From contig CAJZBQ010000027.1 of NCBI GenBank assembly GCA_914767885.1, positions 372,001 through 436,000 of the forward strand: 64,000 bases of DNA, read 5' to 3'. Position numbers and translations under genes: made by a program. Shown here piece by piece: positions 35,380-45,743 of the stretch; the first letter of the stretch is position 1, and every line of letters starts with the position of its first letter. Origin of the DNA: Blepharisma stoltei. Its lineage: Eukaryota; Ciliophora; Heterotrichea; Heterotrichida; Blepharismidae. Under the pieces are notes generated by a model. It made no database searches. It was not told where the DNA came from and saw nothing but the letters and a program-made list of their open reading frames with translations.

Positions 35380-36411
35380 ATGCCTTTTTGTCAAATTAGC
35401 CCCTCTGCATTGACCAAAAATTTTATTATAAAATATTTTAATATATAGGTGTTCTTTAATATAATCTAATTTTATTTAATACAAAATGCTTAAATTCTCA
35501 AATTTAGAATTTTTTTAATTATGTTATGTTAAGATAAATGTTTAAAGTCTCTACTTCCAGTAGCGTGTTGGCACAAGCGAATTGGGTGGACTTCCACCTC
35601 TGGTACCTCTGAGCCCGGGCCGAAACCCCCGGTTTCTCGGTAGTGGGTTGTCCTATTTGTGTCCGAAGACCCTTGCTGGGCACCACCATTTCCAACTCAG
35701 TCCCTTCGCCGTCTAAGGCCAACTGTACCTACCCTGGCCGGTGTCGCCACATTAAAGGGCCCCTTTAAACCGGAGGGACCGCCGTCTTGCAAGTCTAGCC
35801 TGCCTCCCCTTTTACCAGGTCATCCCTGAATAAAAACTCAACAACTTCCGTTGTTCGGGGCAAAGCCATCGAAAGCAGCCTGAGCAGGAAATCACCCTGC
35901 TCCATTTCGGGCACCCACTGGCTAGGGCGCTGCTGGAAAAAGGATTCACGATTAACTGCCCAAGGATCTGGCCACAAATCAGCTGGTCTGTGCGCTCGCC
36001 CATCGCCTCTGGGCTCCAGATATTGCTGGGCTAAATCATTCCTCCTAAAAACCATGCCCGGATATACATGGGTTACCGTCACACGAGAGGACGGGTCGGA
36101 CGTCATACGCCATTTTATGTATATGAATTTTTTTAATTAAATACCATTATTAGGCTGCAAATTTAGAATTTTTAGACTGAGGAAAAGATTTTAACATAAA
36201 ACCTGTGTGTATGCAAAAAAATTTTTTTGGCTTGTGAAGGAGAAGTAAGCAATTTTCCAAAGAAGAAATGAAGGAGTTTTTGGACATCAAAAAGCAGAGT
36301 GAAGAATTACTTCAGCCCTCTAGCTTTGATTTGTGGCCAAAAGAGATAAAGAAAGAAAACCAGTGCTTCGCCATTTATAGGTTCATTAAACAAAACACAA
36401 AATATGGGTAA
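35380..36411 (+). CDS. Small 60-aa protein, split by an IES that itself holds a retroposon
   Basis: Two short open pieces flank an 849-bp insertion. Removing it between TA at 35397 and TA at 36246 gives a continuous 60-codon frame (MPFCQIKQFSKEEMKEFLDI.. to ..RFIKQNTKYG) ending at TAA 36411. The downstream gene on the other strand ends at 36412, so the two stop codons abut. The product is small and basic with one UGG Trp; no family is recognised. The call rests on frame continuity and on the agreement of the IES ends with family 1. A chance join of a 6-codon and a 54-codon piece is possible. Confidence 0.45.
35397..36245. mobile_element. Family-1-like IES interrupted by a retroposon
   Basis: The segment has TA at 35397 and TA at 36246. 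The left end is TAgcccctctgcattgacca; the right end ggcttgtgaaggagaag is its inverted relative. Without the nested element (603 bp plus one 15-bp duplication) it would be 231 bp, a normal size for the family here. Confidence 0.75.
35522..36124 (-). mobile_element. GC-rich retroposon A (head subfamily ATATACATAAAATGGC)
   Basis: The element is 603 bp and is flanked by perfect 15-bp copies of GAATTTTTTTAATTA at 35507-35521 and 36125-36139. On the minus strand it begins ATATACATAAAATGGCG and ends in a CATAA-type tandem tail. It holds a frame of about 100 codons (VTVTHVYPGMVF..). Related residues appear in the copy at 45744 (VTVAYVYQGMVF), so the frame may be a relic of an element protein. Confidence 0.9.
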
Positions 36412-37644
36412 TTAACTATTTATAATAAAGAATAAAAGAATTGATGATAGGCAGTATCCAAGGGAATGAGAATACCGAATAGTTCTTCCATTTCTCGGTT
36501 GAAGAGATCTCACGTTTCCATTTTTAAACGCTGAGCTTCCATCCCATGTATCATTAAAATAATTCATCTGCTCAAAGCTCACTCCTTGCTCAGTTTCAAA
36601 AATATACCATAAGACATTTTCTTCACAGTCTGGCGTAGTCAATGATCCACTGTACATAAAATAATCATCACTTGGATCCACAATTCCCAGCAGGTTAACA
36701 TTTGAGTCTGAAGGCAAAGTATTTGACATACCAGTAGAAGGTAAATTTTCTACATCGATGGCCTCGAGAAAGTAAGAATAATCTCCAGGACGAATCATCA
36801 CAGAGACTACTGCTCGTTTGGGGAAATCGACTGTATAATCGCTGTCAGATATCGTATGATATATTTGAAGTTCCATTTGTGAGCTGTGTCCATTGAATTG
36901 ATGCTCACTGGGCCGATGAAAAATGATATAATCAGTTATTAGATTTAGATTTAGATTTAGATTTAGACTTAGAGTAATGTGGTCAAAATCGAATACCCAT
37001 CACATCTCTAAGGAGGGGGTGCATATACGTCTTTATGCAAATGACGCAGAGCCTACTCATTCTGACAAGCTCGCCTGATCCAAGGATTAGCTTATCGGGT
37101 TAGACTCATCTCTATTGGAGATACTTTGGTAGTCCGGCATATAAAGACTGAGTGAGAGGCAAGACCTGCCTACCTCATCTGGTATGGCAGGCAACCATTT
37201 GCGAAGAAAGAAAACTATTTCATTTCCAAACCCCATAGCTTAGTCCAAGTAAGCGATATAGGCATTCTGCTTACTGCAATATGGATGCATCCTATTTACT
37301 CAATAGAAATTGTGCTCTGAGTTTATCTTCCGCTAATGCCACCATTTATTTTTATAGTCAGTGAGGAATTTCCTGTCTAAACCGTCTGAGTCGGTAATAG
37401 TGATATATCCGAAATCGCTCTCTATGTAAATGTAATTCCCATTATTAGAAACAGTTCTTGAGCTAGTTTTTCCGTAATAATAAACTTCCATTGAATATTT
37501 TGAGCCTAAAGAGCTTGCGCTGCTTTTCTTAATGTTAATTGGGGACTGTTTGTTTCCAGAACTGCACGTGTCAGTCCAGTCTCCTCCATTGCTAGAGTAA
37601 TCCCAAGCAAGTGTATAATAGAATAAAAAGATAAACCACTTCAT
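36412..37644 (-). CDS. Alpha-type carbonic anhydrase, secreted or GPI/membrane anchored
   Basis: The protein is about 275 aa after removal of the 405-bp insertion. It has an N-terminal signal peptide (MKWFIFLFYYTLAWDYS..), then alpha-CA landmarks: W-[ST]-x-[ST]-C start region, NKQSPINI, the zinc-site stretch FHRPSEHQFNGHSSQMELQIYH, YSGSLTTPDCEENVLWYIF, and a terminal hydrophobic segment (LGYCLSSILLFFIINS) suggesting a membrane or GPI anchor. Family enzymes interconvert CO2 and bicarbonate outside the cell or in vesicles. The segment before FH reads WWHYIIFHRP, so the first of the three classic zinc His (QFHFH) appears replaced by Ile. The His of EHQFNG and of the YH region remain, so activity should be checked. 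The stop abuts the stop of the gene ending at 36411. Confidence 0.8.
36929..37333 (-). mobile_element. Insertion B in the carbonic anhydrase gene, TAAT-bounded
   Basis: The segment is 405 bp between direct TAAT copies at 36929 and 37334. One end has five tandem TTAGAT-type hexamers, the rest is moderately GC-rich. The tandem end resembles retroposon tails, but no long target duplication was found. Excision joins KNKWWH to YIIFHRPSEH in frame. Confidence 0.75.
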
Positions 37645-38594
37645 TTTAATTTTTCTGATTTGAAGGAGCAGGATATAATATATTTGCCTATCATTTTTAG
37701 TCTCATAGCTTAAATTGTTTTGATAAAGCACTTATTCGATTTGCTATAATGATGCTCATATTTCTTTGACTTAAGTTCATTTGATATCCTTTACTCCCCA
37801 TCCCCCTTTAATTTTGAACAAACTATCAGTAAATTTCAATTTTTCGAGGATTTAACCCCCTTTAAATTAGAACAAATTTTGCTTGTCCAATATTAAAAAT
37901 TTTACAGGTAAATATATTAATTTTTAAACTACTTTTTTAATTTAATGGAGAAAATGAATTAGAATATTATTTAAACAGATTCACATTAAATAGATTATTT
38001 TTTTTTGAACTAATTCTTCATAATAATAAATTAAAATTGTGTTCAATCTATATTTTTATTTTTAAAAATTTAGAAAAATTTAATTTTTAAAAAAATAATT
38101 AAGCCCCCCTTTAAATTGGAATTGCATTAAAGGGGGAAGGGGAGTTAGACTCATCATAGTCAAAAAGATATAAGACAAATAAATATAAACGATACTTACA
38201 TATCAGTGAAATGTATATATTTGTCAATTCTCCTTAGAAAAAAGAATACATATAAAACGATAAAGAAGAGGTATTCGCCCTATGGAAAACTACAATAATT
38301 CAAAAATGATAACTTAAGCTTAAAATCGAATTCATTAATTAAGGTATTTAAACAAAAATTTCAAATAGCAATAAAATTTTATAAGCTGAAATTAAAAGTA
38401 ATGAATCTTTTGGGTGCATGCATTTTTGATAGTGCGACATTTACTCAGAGATAATTACTAAAGTGTCTTCAGGGGAAATATCGATCAAATTTTTAAGCAA
38501 ATGCATCACTAGAAAACATCCAGCCCAAAAATGCACCGGAATCTTTCTGTTGGATGTTAGAAAAAATGAGTAATAAGAATAATATAAATTGAAT
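37645..38594. other. Intergenic region with a family-2 IES
   Basis: It lies between the divergent starts of the carbonic anhydrase and AN1 genes. It contains the element at 37792-38145; outside that, only AT-rich DNA without recognised genes. Confidence 0.5.
37792..38145. mobile_element. MITE-like IES, family 2, intergenic
   Basis: The segment is 354 bp between TA at 37792 and TA at 38146. The left end shows two direct copies of CCCCCTTTAAATT about 60 bp apart. The right end is a hairpin (ccccccttTaaattggaat / attaaagggggaagggg). It has the same architecture as the copy in Nup98. Confidence 0.85.
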
Positions 38595-38972
38595 ATGGAT
38601 TCGCATATGTGCAGAAATTGTAAAGAGTTTTTTGGATGCCAAGATGGGCTTTGCTCGAAATGCTTTAAATTAGAAAAACTGAAATCGGAAACGATCCGGG
38701 CTCTACCTGAGCTTATCTCAGCAGTTCCACCCCCTGTCGAAGAAACCAAACAGCCACCACCTCAGGTGATTCAAGATCCAGACAGATGCTGAACTTGCAA
38801 AAAGGTGGTTGGGCCTTTATCTTTCCAATGCAAGTGTCAGCACAACTTTTGCTCAAGACATCGAGTTCCTGAAGTCCATGGGTGCACTTTTGATCACCGC
38901 ACTCTTGGAATTAGGAAACTCTCAGAAGATAATCCCCAGGTTGTTGCAGAGAAGTTTAACAAACTTAGATAA
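38595..38972 (+). CDS. A20/AN1 zinc-finger protein (stress-associated protein type)
   Basis: The protein is about 125 aa. An A20 finger lies near residues 6-25 (CRNCKEFFGCQDGLCSKCF) and an AN1 finger near 64-100 (CWTCKKVV..CQCKH-type run to HNFCSRHRVPEVHGCTFD); all Cys and His ligands are present. The tail ends NPQVVAEKFNKLR, as is usual for the SAP/ZFAND5-6 family. Such proteins bind ubiquitin through A20 and act in stress and proteasome regulation. The Trp in the first AN1 knuckle is encoded by UGA; reading it as stop would delete the whole AN1 finger. ATG 38595 gives the family-like short leader. Confidence 0.9.
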
Positions 38973-39450
38973 TATATTTTTCTTTTCATCATCTCTATGC
39001 CAGCTTGAGTTATTTTAATTTCTAGAATTCTCTTTTATTAAGTGCTCAAAATAAAGCTTGAAGAAGTTTCATTTAATAAAGTTCTATAAGATAGAACATA
39101 AGTAACGCTTGTATAAAATTTAAATATCTTAGATTATTTTAAAATCGGCATTTTTTATTAAATGATATATTTGGGCATTAGCTGTAAGAAATTTTACCCC
39201 TCTCTGAAATTTGAGCAGCTTAAAAGCACGAGTGAGTTATTTTAAATCTCTTTTAAAATAGAATTATATTGCGTTCTAATAAAAAATTTGAGGCAGAACT
39301 TAATCCCCATTAATTTGCAAAATTAATAGTGAACTTACCATTAATGCTAAATCACTATCAAATATCAAAATAATAAATCAAACCTCATATCATGCTCCAA
39401 ATTGCAGAAATAAACTTCAGCATAATTCAATTTATATCAAATTATTAATA
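38973..39450. other. Intergenic, convergent 3' ends
   Basis: AT-rich DNA between the AN1 gene and COG4, which converge here. No gene or repeat ends were recognised. Confidence 0.5.
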
Positions 39451-41879
39451 TTAGATTCTTAGTCTCCAATAAGCAAGAGTATCTTTTTGCGTGATTCTCC
39501 AGTCTCTTTCCTTTATAAATCCTTCGACCTCTTCAACATTCTTTGCCTGCAAAACTTGCCCTATTTGTTTAAGTCTCACAAATCTCTGCCTTAAAGGCTT
39601 GTTAGTCATTCCTTGTAACTGAATAGATATTTCTCTTATATCTCTTGTAAACTGAAGAGCTCCAAGCTCATTGAACTTTTTATTCCCATTTTTCAAGTTA
39701 TACTCAATCAATTCCACCAAAGTTTGTGTGATAAGGTCCAGAGTCATCTCAAACAGGTCAGTCATCATTTGATACCTCCATTGTTTCAGCTGTCCTTTTA
39801 TTTCTTTAATGAGCTTTAATACAAAAGGATCATTCACCTGATAATCTGCATAAGTTTCTTCAGACAATTCATAGCCAGCATGAAGAAATGGATTCAATAG
39901 GTTATTTACCTGCCCCTGGAATCCACTTACAGTTGACTTAAGAATGTCTTGCTCTAGGATTCTTGCCTTTTCTGACGCATCAAAAATGGAGCTTAAGCAG
40001 TGCTTGAACATATCTACTTCATTCCCTTCCTCGCCATATATTTTCTTGAATTTTTGTTCTACTTGAGCTGAAAGCTTTTTTGAGTAAGCTCGTGTGGTTT
40101 CTAGTAAATTTAGAGAAATTATTAGGCCTGCGTTTGCTGTGGTAAATTGGCTTGAGAGAGACGCACTGCCTGAAATTCCATATCGGGAGCCTGGAATCTT
40201 TTTACTCAATTGGTCAATGATATCTTCAGATAGTAAGCCACCGATATGGTTTAATATAGCACAAACTGAGTTTATATTAAGAGTAGCAAGTCCTCTCTGC
40301 TCACATTTTTGTATAATAAAAAAGATTTCATCAAGAACTTCAAAGTTCGAGCCTGAAGTCAAATTATCCTTGGCTTGGTATGACTGCTCAATGTATGCTT
40401 GAATATTCAATTTTCCTAAAGAGTTTTTGACTGAGTTCATCATATAGTAAGTCTCTAGTGAAATATAAATATCAGCTAGTTCTTGGATTTTTGATTTTAG
40501 TCCAGAAATCCTTAAAAGCCCAGTCTCGTTGCTAATTCCTGGCTGAGGCTGAAAATTTTGTGCTTTTGAAACAACTCCTTTTCCTATTTTATTGATATGC
40601 GTTTCAAAGCTTTCACTATGCTTCAAAATTTTTGCGATATCTTCGCACAATGAATCTGCTTGAGCAGGAGTAAAATTGGGGTTCCGAATAATCTGTGTTG
40701 TTATATGCAATCCTTTTTCAGATAAAAATTGATTATAAATTCTAACAGCTTGCTGATCAGACTCCCTCTGCAAGGACTGTAATAAATCAATGACTCCTAA
40801 GTTCCCAAATTCCTTTTGAACAGCTTAGAAATAAAATGGTGACGTTGGCGGAAATTTGTCTCCGAGGCGCACTCTCTATGGAGCAGTCGGACCTTCCTGA
40901 TGAAGCTGAAAGCAGAGCCTTTGCCTCTTTTTGAAGTAAGCCTTCAGGTTTGGGAAGGTTCGCCGATGAGGAGGTTTTGTTTCTCCCTCAAGGTTCTGAC
41001 TAGACAGGTTTTGCCTCTCACAAGTCTTTGTCTATCGGCAATATCAGAGCATCCTACAGTGGGTTTAAACAACCTAGGAGTCGATCCTTAGGTGAGTTTC
41101 ACCAGAAAATTCAAGAGGGTCAAATTTGGGTTTTGCTTTGCACAGTTTTAAACCCTGGCATACACGCCAGGCCACCTTTCCTGGAGTAAGGTAGTCCGAC
41201 TAGTGCGGGTCCCGCTTATGGCCGTATACAACTTTTAACTAACTTTTTGCACAGCTTCTTGATGAGTATCAAAAACCTTAACAGTGCATCTGAAAATCCT
41301 CACAAGTACTTCTTCATGCTTTACTTCTGCGTCTTTTCCAAGCAACTCTACTGCAGCTTTGATTTGAGAAATCAAACTTGCGTTGATATATTGAATGTAT
41401 CTATCAATTCCTTCGCGTCCTAATCCAAGTGGCAAAAACAGGCCAGCATACATTTCTATTTTTCCTTTATCATTTTCAGCTATTGCTTCCCCGAATTTCT
41501 TTTGAACTGTAGAGCATAGCTCTGATTTAAGCCTTTCAAGCTCTTCTACTTCAGATATATGGTAAGGGATTGTAGTTTCGTTGAGCTCTCCGCAGATGCG
41601 AGATGCAATTGATAATTGCCCTTCTCTCATCGCTGATTTTAGGCCAGACAATTTTTCTTGAAAGGTTAGGATTTGGTCAACTTTGTCGAGAATTTTAATA
41701 GCATTGGATTTCTGAGTCTCTAGAACTCTAACTGGGCCGCTTACTTGAGAAATTGTATCTGCTACGTCTTTCAACTTTATCATTAGATTTTGGTAGTTGC
41801 TTGTGAGAACTTTTGCTCTTTCAGAAAGTTCAGGGTAATTGAAAGTGAGGCCTGTTAAAATTCCATTTAAAGAATCCAT
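39451..41879 (-). CDS. COG4: Conserved oligomeric Golgi complex subunit 4, split by a retroposon
   Basis: The protein is about 665 aa after removing the retroposon at 40827. Both halves match COG4 in order: an N-terminal helical part (LSGLKSAMREGQLSIASRI, GLFLPLGLGREGIDRYIQYI) and a C-terminal part (LSSIFDASEKARILEQDIL, YADYQVNDPFVLKLI, ELGALQFTRDIREISIQLQG, LRQRFVRLKQIGQVL). COG4 sits in lobe A of the COG tether and binds Golgi SNAREs and Sly1 for intra-Golgi retrograde traffic. It lacks some of the extreme C-terminus of animal COG4, ending YWRLRI, close to the usual end. With one target duplication kept, the join reads HQEAVQKEFGNLGVIDLL. It has no introns. Confidence 0.88.
40827..41242 (+). 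mobile_element. GC-rich retroposon C in COG4
   Basis: The element is about 416 bp between slightly diverged copies CTTTTGAACAGCTT (40813-40826) and CTTTTTGCACAGCTT (41243-41257). The head is AGAAATAAAATGGTGACG and the tail ACTTTTAACTAA. Its ends are close to those of retroposon J (shared TTATGGCCG near the 3' end). It lies in the opposite orientation to the gene. Confidence 0.85.
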
Positions 41880-42463
41880 TTAGATGCAAATATTTTTTAT
41901 TTCGATAAGAATTGTTACAAATTTTAATTATTAATTGGAGAAAGAAGAAGGTAATTTGTATTTACAGTTAATTCTTCCTTCCATGACCGCAAATGCAAGG
42001 GGTTAATTTTTTTATTTTTTAAAATTTATATATTAAATTTATTTTTTCAATATTGGGAAAACGAAAATTAATTTAATTTGTAAATTTATGTTTTAAAATA
42101 TAAGCTGCTTAAATTCAATAGGACTTGCTTGATATTTCATTTTAATAATTATCACTTATATATCAAATTGTTTATCTCAAATTTTTGTTTGCTCTCAGAG
42201 GGTGGGTTTTACCCAAAAAATAGGTATTTTTTCATGCTCAAGAAGGGGGATAAGTAACTTTAAATGAACCTATTAAAATAAAAATATTTTTTATTTGCAA
42301 TAGCTTTGCTTATGCAAAAAATAAATGTTTTTAAATTTCTTCATCAATTATATCCAAGCATTCGGCAAACAAGTACATAGTGGCATAAGCAATTCAACTT
42401 CCAATCATTATGCTAATTTTAATGCCATTTTTTATATAATTTATCGGATTAGAATATTTAAAA
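41880..42463. other. Divergent intergenic region with a family-1 element
   Basis: The spacer between COG4 and the gene at 42464 is mostly occupied by the element at 41969-42251. The remaining about 300 bp are AT-rich and may hold both promoters. Confidence 0.5.
41969..42251. mobile_element. Family-1 IES, intergenic, diverged
   Basis: TA at 41969 and TA at 42252 bound 283 bp. The inner motif tttgctctcagagggtgggt and the right end catgctcaagaaggggga are degraded family-1 repeats. The conserved core with ATTTCATT and TATATCAAATT is also present. Confidence 0.65.
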
Positions 42464-43861
42464 ATGCCTAGTAACAGAAGAGATCAAGAAACAACAAAAA
42501 GAAGTTCAATTGACAGACCGAGCCGATTACCACATAAAAAATTGAAAATTGACCCAGAAATTTCATTTTTAACTAAAGAGGAAGAATATCACTTGAGAGA
42601 ATACGAAGCCATCAGAGCTGAGTATATTGAATTCAATCTCTCAAATTACATAATAAACATTCTTTCTAAAGCTACTCAGAATGCAGCATTCCAAAATTTA
42701 GATGAAAAGAAGAATACTATGAAGCTTATGATTTCAACTGCGAAAGATCTTGCTCTGAACGAAATGGAGTGTGCGTTATGAACAATTTATTTGCAAAAAA
42801 TCAACTGAAAAAATGAGTGTAGTTCAAGCTCTTTAGACTTGATTTACACAGCATATGCGTCTAAATCACTTCTAAATGAAAATTTGAAACCGTTTAGTTT
42901 GCATTTGGAGAAGATATCAGAAAATTTTTTGAAAAATTATGAGGATTGGTATAATTCTCATAAACAGTTTTTCAAAGTCGATTCAATGGAAATAAATTGC
43001 CGATTCAAGGAATACAGTAAGCCTTGTTTTGGCGAAGAAACTGGTATTTTTGACTACAATAATTGTGTAGATGATATCCTTCAAAGTGCAGGTGGTTATT
43101 CGTCTCGAGACGAAGATACTACACAATCAGAGGAAGATCAAAGAGTTCTAACCCTAACTCCCCCTCCCCTCCGTGAGTAAACAAAAAAATTTTGTTCACT
43201 CACGGAGGGTTAATTTTTTTATTTTAAAAAAGTTTATATATAAATTTTATAGAAAATATTTTTTTTCGAAATTTAAAAAAATCCTAATTTGCAAAACTTG
43301 GAAAGCAAATATTTAATTTAATTTATAAAATTTATGTTTTAAAATGCAATTTGTTTAAAATTAAACAGAATTAGCTAGAGATTTCATTATAATAATTATC
43401 ACTTATATATCAATTTTTTTTCCATAAAAAAAATTTTTGTTCACTCACGGAGGGTGGGTTTTTTGGGCAAAAAAATAGCGATTTTTTCTAATGGTTTTGT
43501 TCGCTCACGGAGGGGGGGAGTAAGGGAAATGACTCCAAGTTACCTGTTTGAAGAAAAAGAAGAGTCAATTACACCAATAAATCCTATAGTCTTTCTTGAT
43601 ACCCTATCTCCAACATTATTAGATGATATCAGCAAGGAGAAAAGTCCTGGGACTTTTAATATTTTTGTAAGCATCCCACTCTTAAAGAGTGAGTCAAGCA
43701 ATATTTCAGAATTTCAAATGTCCAATGATGAAACTCCTGATTATGGGACCATTTCAAGAGCTAATTCAAATTCAACTCCAGTATACACATCAAAATTCCC
43801 CTCGATCAACAACCTAGTTTCGATAAAAACAGCGTTTGAAGATGGATTTCCTGATTTTTAA
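42464..43861 (+). CDS. Unknown protein, split by a family-1 IES
   Basis: The protein is about 343 aa after removal of the IES at 43155. The N-terminal third is basic and then helical (FLTKEEEYHLREYEAIRAEY, SKATQNAAFQNLDEKKNTMK), the middle has several aromatic and Cys residues (CRFKEYSKPCFGEE), and the C-terminal part after the IES is acidic and Ser/Thr rich, probably disordered. UGA is Trp at ECALWTIYLQ and QINWKNE. I recognise no family. Frame continuity through two UGA codons and the precise IES join (RVLTLREMTPSY) support a real gene. Confidence 0.65.
43155..43520. mobile_element. MITE-like IES, family 1, reverse orientation
   Basis: The segment is 366 bp between TA at 43155 and TA at 43521. 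Here the hairpin pair (ccctccgtgagtaaac / gttcactcacggaggg) is at the left and the two direct copies are at the right, the mirror of the copies at 1486 and 14292. This shows the family can insert in both orientations. Confidence 0.9.
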
Positions 43862-43900
43862 CAATAATTGTAGAGTGAATCTGATGAAATCTAATTTATG

Positions 43901-44350
43901 ATTATGATTATGCCGTTCGCCAAGTAGGGTCGGGGATTTCCACCCCTAAACGCTCATCCCTCCCAAAGGGGGTTCGATGGGCACCCTCCTCATTGCCGCA
44001 AGCAAAGGATTTACACACCGATCTTGACTTCCATGGCTCCTGGAGTCTAAGGGTCAACCACCTGGGTCGAAACTCCCAGTTTCTCATTAGGCAAATACCG
44101 TCTTCAGGGTCTGAGGTTCATATTGCCCATCAGGCGTTGGCCGACCTTGCCCTTTCCAATGATTATTCCGCAGGAAAAACTCTAAGCCCAAGGATTACTC
44201 CCTGAGGCCCGAGGAAAACCTAGCCCGACACAAATAAAGGATTGCCAACCCCTTTCCACCTAAATCTCCATCATGGACCGTTGCATGCAGATTTTGAAGA
44301 AACAATGTCGAGAGGTCGGGTGGTATTTCATCACCCATTTTTATGTATAT
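43901..44350 (-). mobile_element. GC-rich retroposon D, intergenic
   Basis: The element is 450 bp and is flanked by perfect 14-bp copies of AAATCTAATTTATG at 43887-43900 and 44351-44364. On the minus strand the head is ATATACATAAAAATGGG and the tail is a CATAAT tandem. It belongs with A, F and I by its head. Confidence 0.9.
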
Positions 44351-44555
44351 AAATCTAATTTATGTAATTAAATTTCGAAAATAATTTTTAAAAAAACTAA
44401 ATGAATATGAATTCGGAATTCACAAACATTTTCCCGCAAATAATTAGTCAAAAAACTGTTCAGATAACGAATATAAAAATTGAGATTATAATTTTCAATA
44501 ATAAAATCCCTATTTGTTAACAAAATTAATTGAGAATTTAAAATAGCATAATATT

Positions 44556-44882
44556 TGACTCTCCTCCTTTATATTGAAACAAAAAACTCTGTTCCAATTT
44601 AAAGAGGGGTTTATTTATAAAAATTAAAAACAATTGAACACAATATTTTTTTAATTTTATGAAGAATTAAATTAAAAAAATATAATCAATTCGTGTGAAA
44701 ACTTCTAAAATAATATTCTACTTCCTATTTATCAGTTAAGTTAGGTCAAGACTTGTTATATAAAATTATTTTTAAAAGTTTTAATTTAACAATTAAATCT
44801 TGCTCCAATTTAAAGGGTGTTAATGCACTCAAAAATTTAAAATTTTACAGATATTTTTTTGGTTCCAATTTAAAGTTGGGAG
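44556..44882. mobile_element. Family-2 IES, intergenic, TGA-bounded
   Basis: The segment has direct TGA at 44556 and 44883, and left end ctctcctcctttatattgaa. A hairpin partner ttccaatttaaagagggg follows at the left, and inverted copies ttccaatttaaagggtg and ttccaatttaaagttggg lie at the right. It is about 327 bp long. Confidence 0.75.
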
Positions 44883-44949
44883 TGAGAGATAAGTGGTGCT
44901 CAAATTAAGTATTACTTAGCAGCATGATTTTTTCTTCTTAGTTTTTGAT

Positions 44950-45743
44950 ATCTTAACTTAGCTTAAATTATTATCGATTAGCTCCCGGAGAGCCACACAC
45001 AAATAAAATGGCGACGACACCGACCCGTCCTCTCCCGGAACTGAGGCGAGATTGGGGACCTTGCTGCGGCCTGAAGCCAATCCGCCCAGGGAAAGGTCTG
45101 GAATGGGGTACTGGTAGTTTGTGTCCGGCTAGGTTTCCCTCCCAGTCCAACGACGATCCTAGGGTCGTCCCGATAGGACACGGGGCAAAAAGGGTTTTTC
45201 CTCTAGGGACTGCTAGTGCCAATTTGGAGGGCATGGCAGGAGCCGACAAGAGCTAAGGAGTTAATCCTTAGCTCTAACCCTAGTCTGGCGACGTGAAGCA
45301 CGGTGACCCAGTCAGCCTACTTCCGGGATAGCATGACCAAGCCCCATGACCGGAAGGAGTTGAGTGATAACCTGTGGCACTTAGGTGCACACTGGGAGCA
45401 GGGCAAGGAAAGCAAGCGAGGCGTCCAAAAGGCGGAAGAAAAGGACCTTCGGTGATGGCCAGGAGCTACTTTATAAATTTAACTAAGACTAAGCTCCCGG
45501 AGAGCCACGTGAGCTTTAAAATGCCCCTTGCTTCGCTCCACTCTCTTACTTGCCAGTCTGATTCAACAGCTTGAATCAATGTGCTGCTCCCTCCGGACGA
45601 GGGTTTGTGCTCGTAGTCGGAGGTAAAGATTTTGGGTCACTGTACGGTACGTCAACAGGATTACCCTTTCCGAAAATTCAAAAAGCGAATTTCTAGCCAC
45701 AACGCCCTCAGTCCTGTCTGACGACAGGTGTTAAAATGACAAG
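44950..45743 (-). mobile_element. Older GC-rich element N, split by retroposon E
   Basis: GC-rich sequence of unknown head lies on both sides of E (44980-44996 and 45492-45743). A TTAACTTAGCTTAAATT tail at the left end implies minus orientation. The right limit is not clear because element F starts there. Confidence 0.4.
44997..45491 (+). mobile_element. GC-rich retroposon E nested in element N
   Basis: The element is 495 bp and is flanked by perfect 17-bp copies of AGCTCCCGGAGAGCCAC at 44980-44996 and 45492-45508. The head is ACACAAATAAAATGGCGACG and the tail ATTTAACTAAGACT. The GC-rich target is itself element DNA. Confidence 0.88.

Noticed and set aside
35795-36106. 103-codon minus-strand frame as a host gene
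   Set aside because: It lies inside retroposon A between target duplications, and the frame is broken in sister copies F and I. It is treated as element sequence.
36940-36975. TTAGAT tandem repeats as a telomere or CRISPR-like array
   Set aside because: Only about five hexamers at the end of an inserted element, without spacers and unlike known ciliate telomere repeats.
43965-43985. GGTTCGATGGG as a pol III B-box proving a tRNA-derived SINE
   Set aside because: No A-box at the right spacing and no tRNA fold; the other elements lack the motif. The retroposon call rests on duplications and tails instead.
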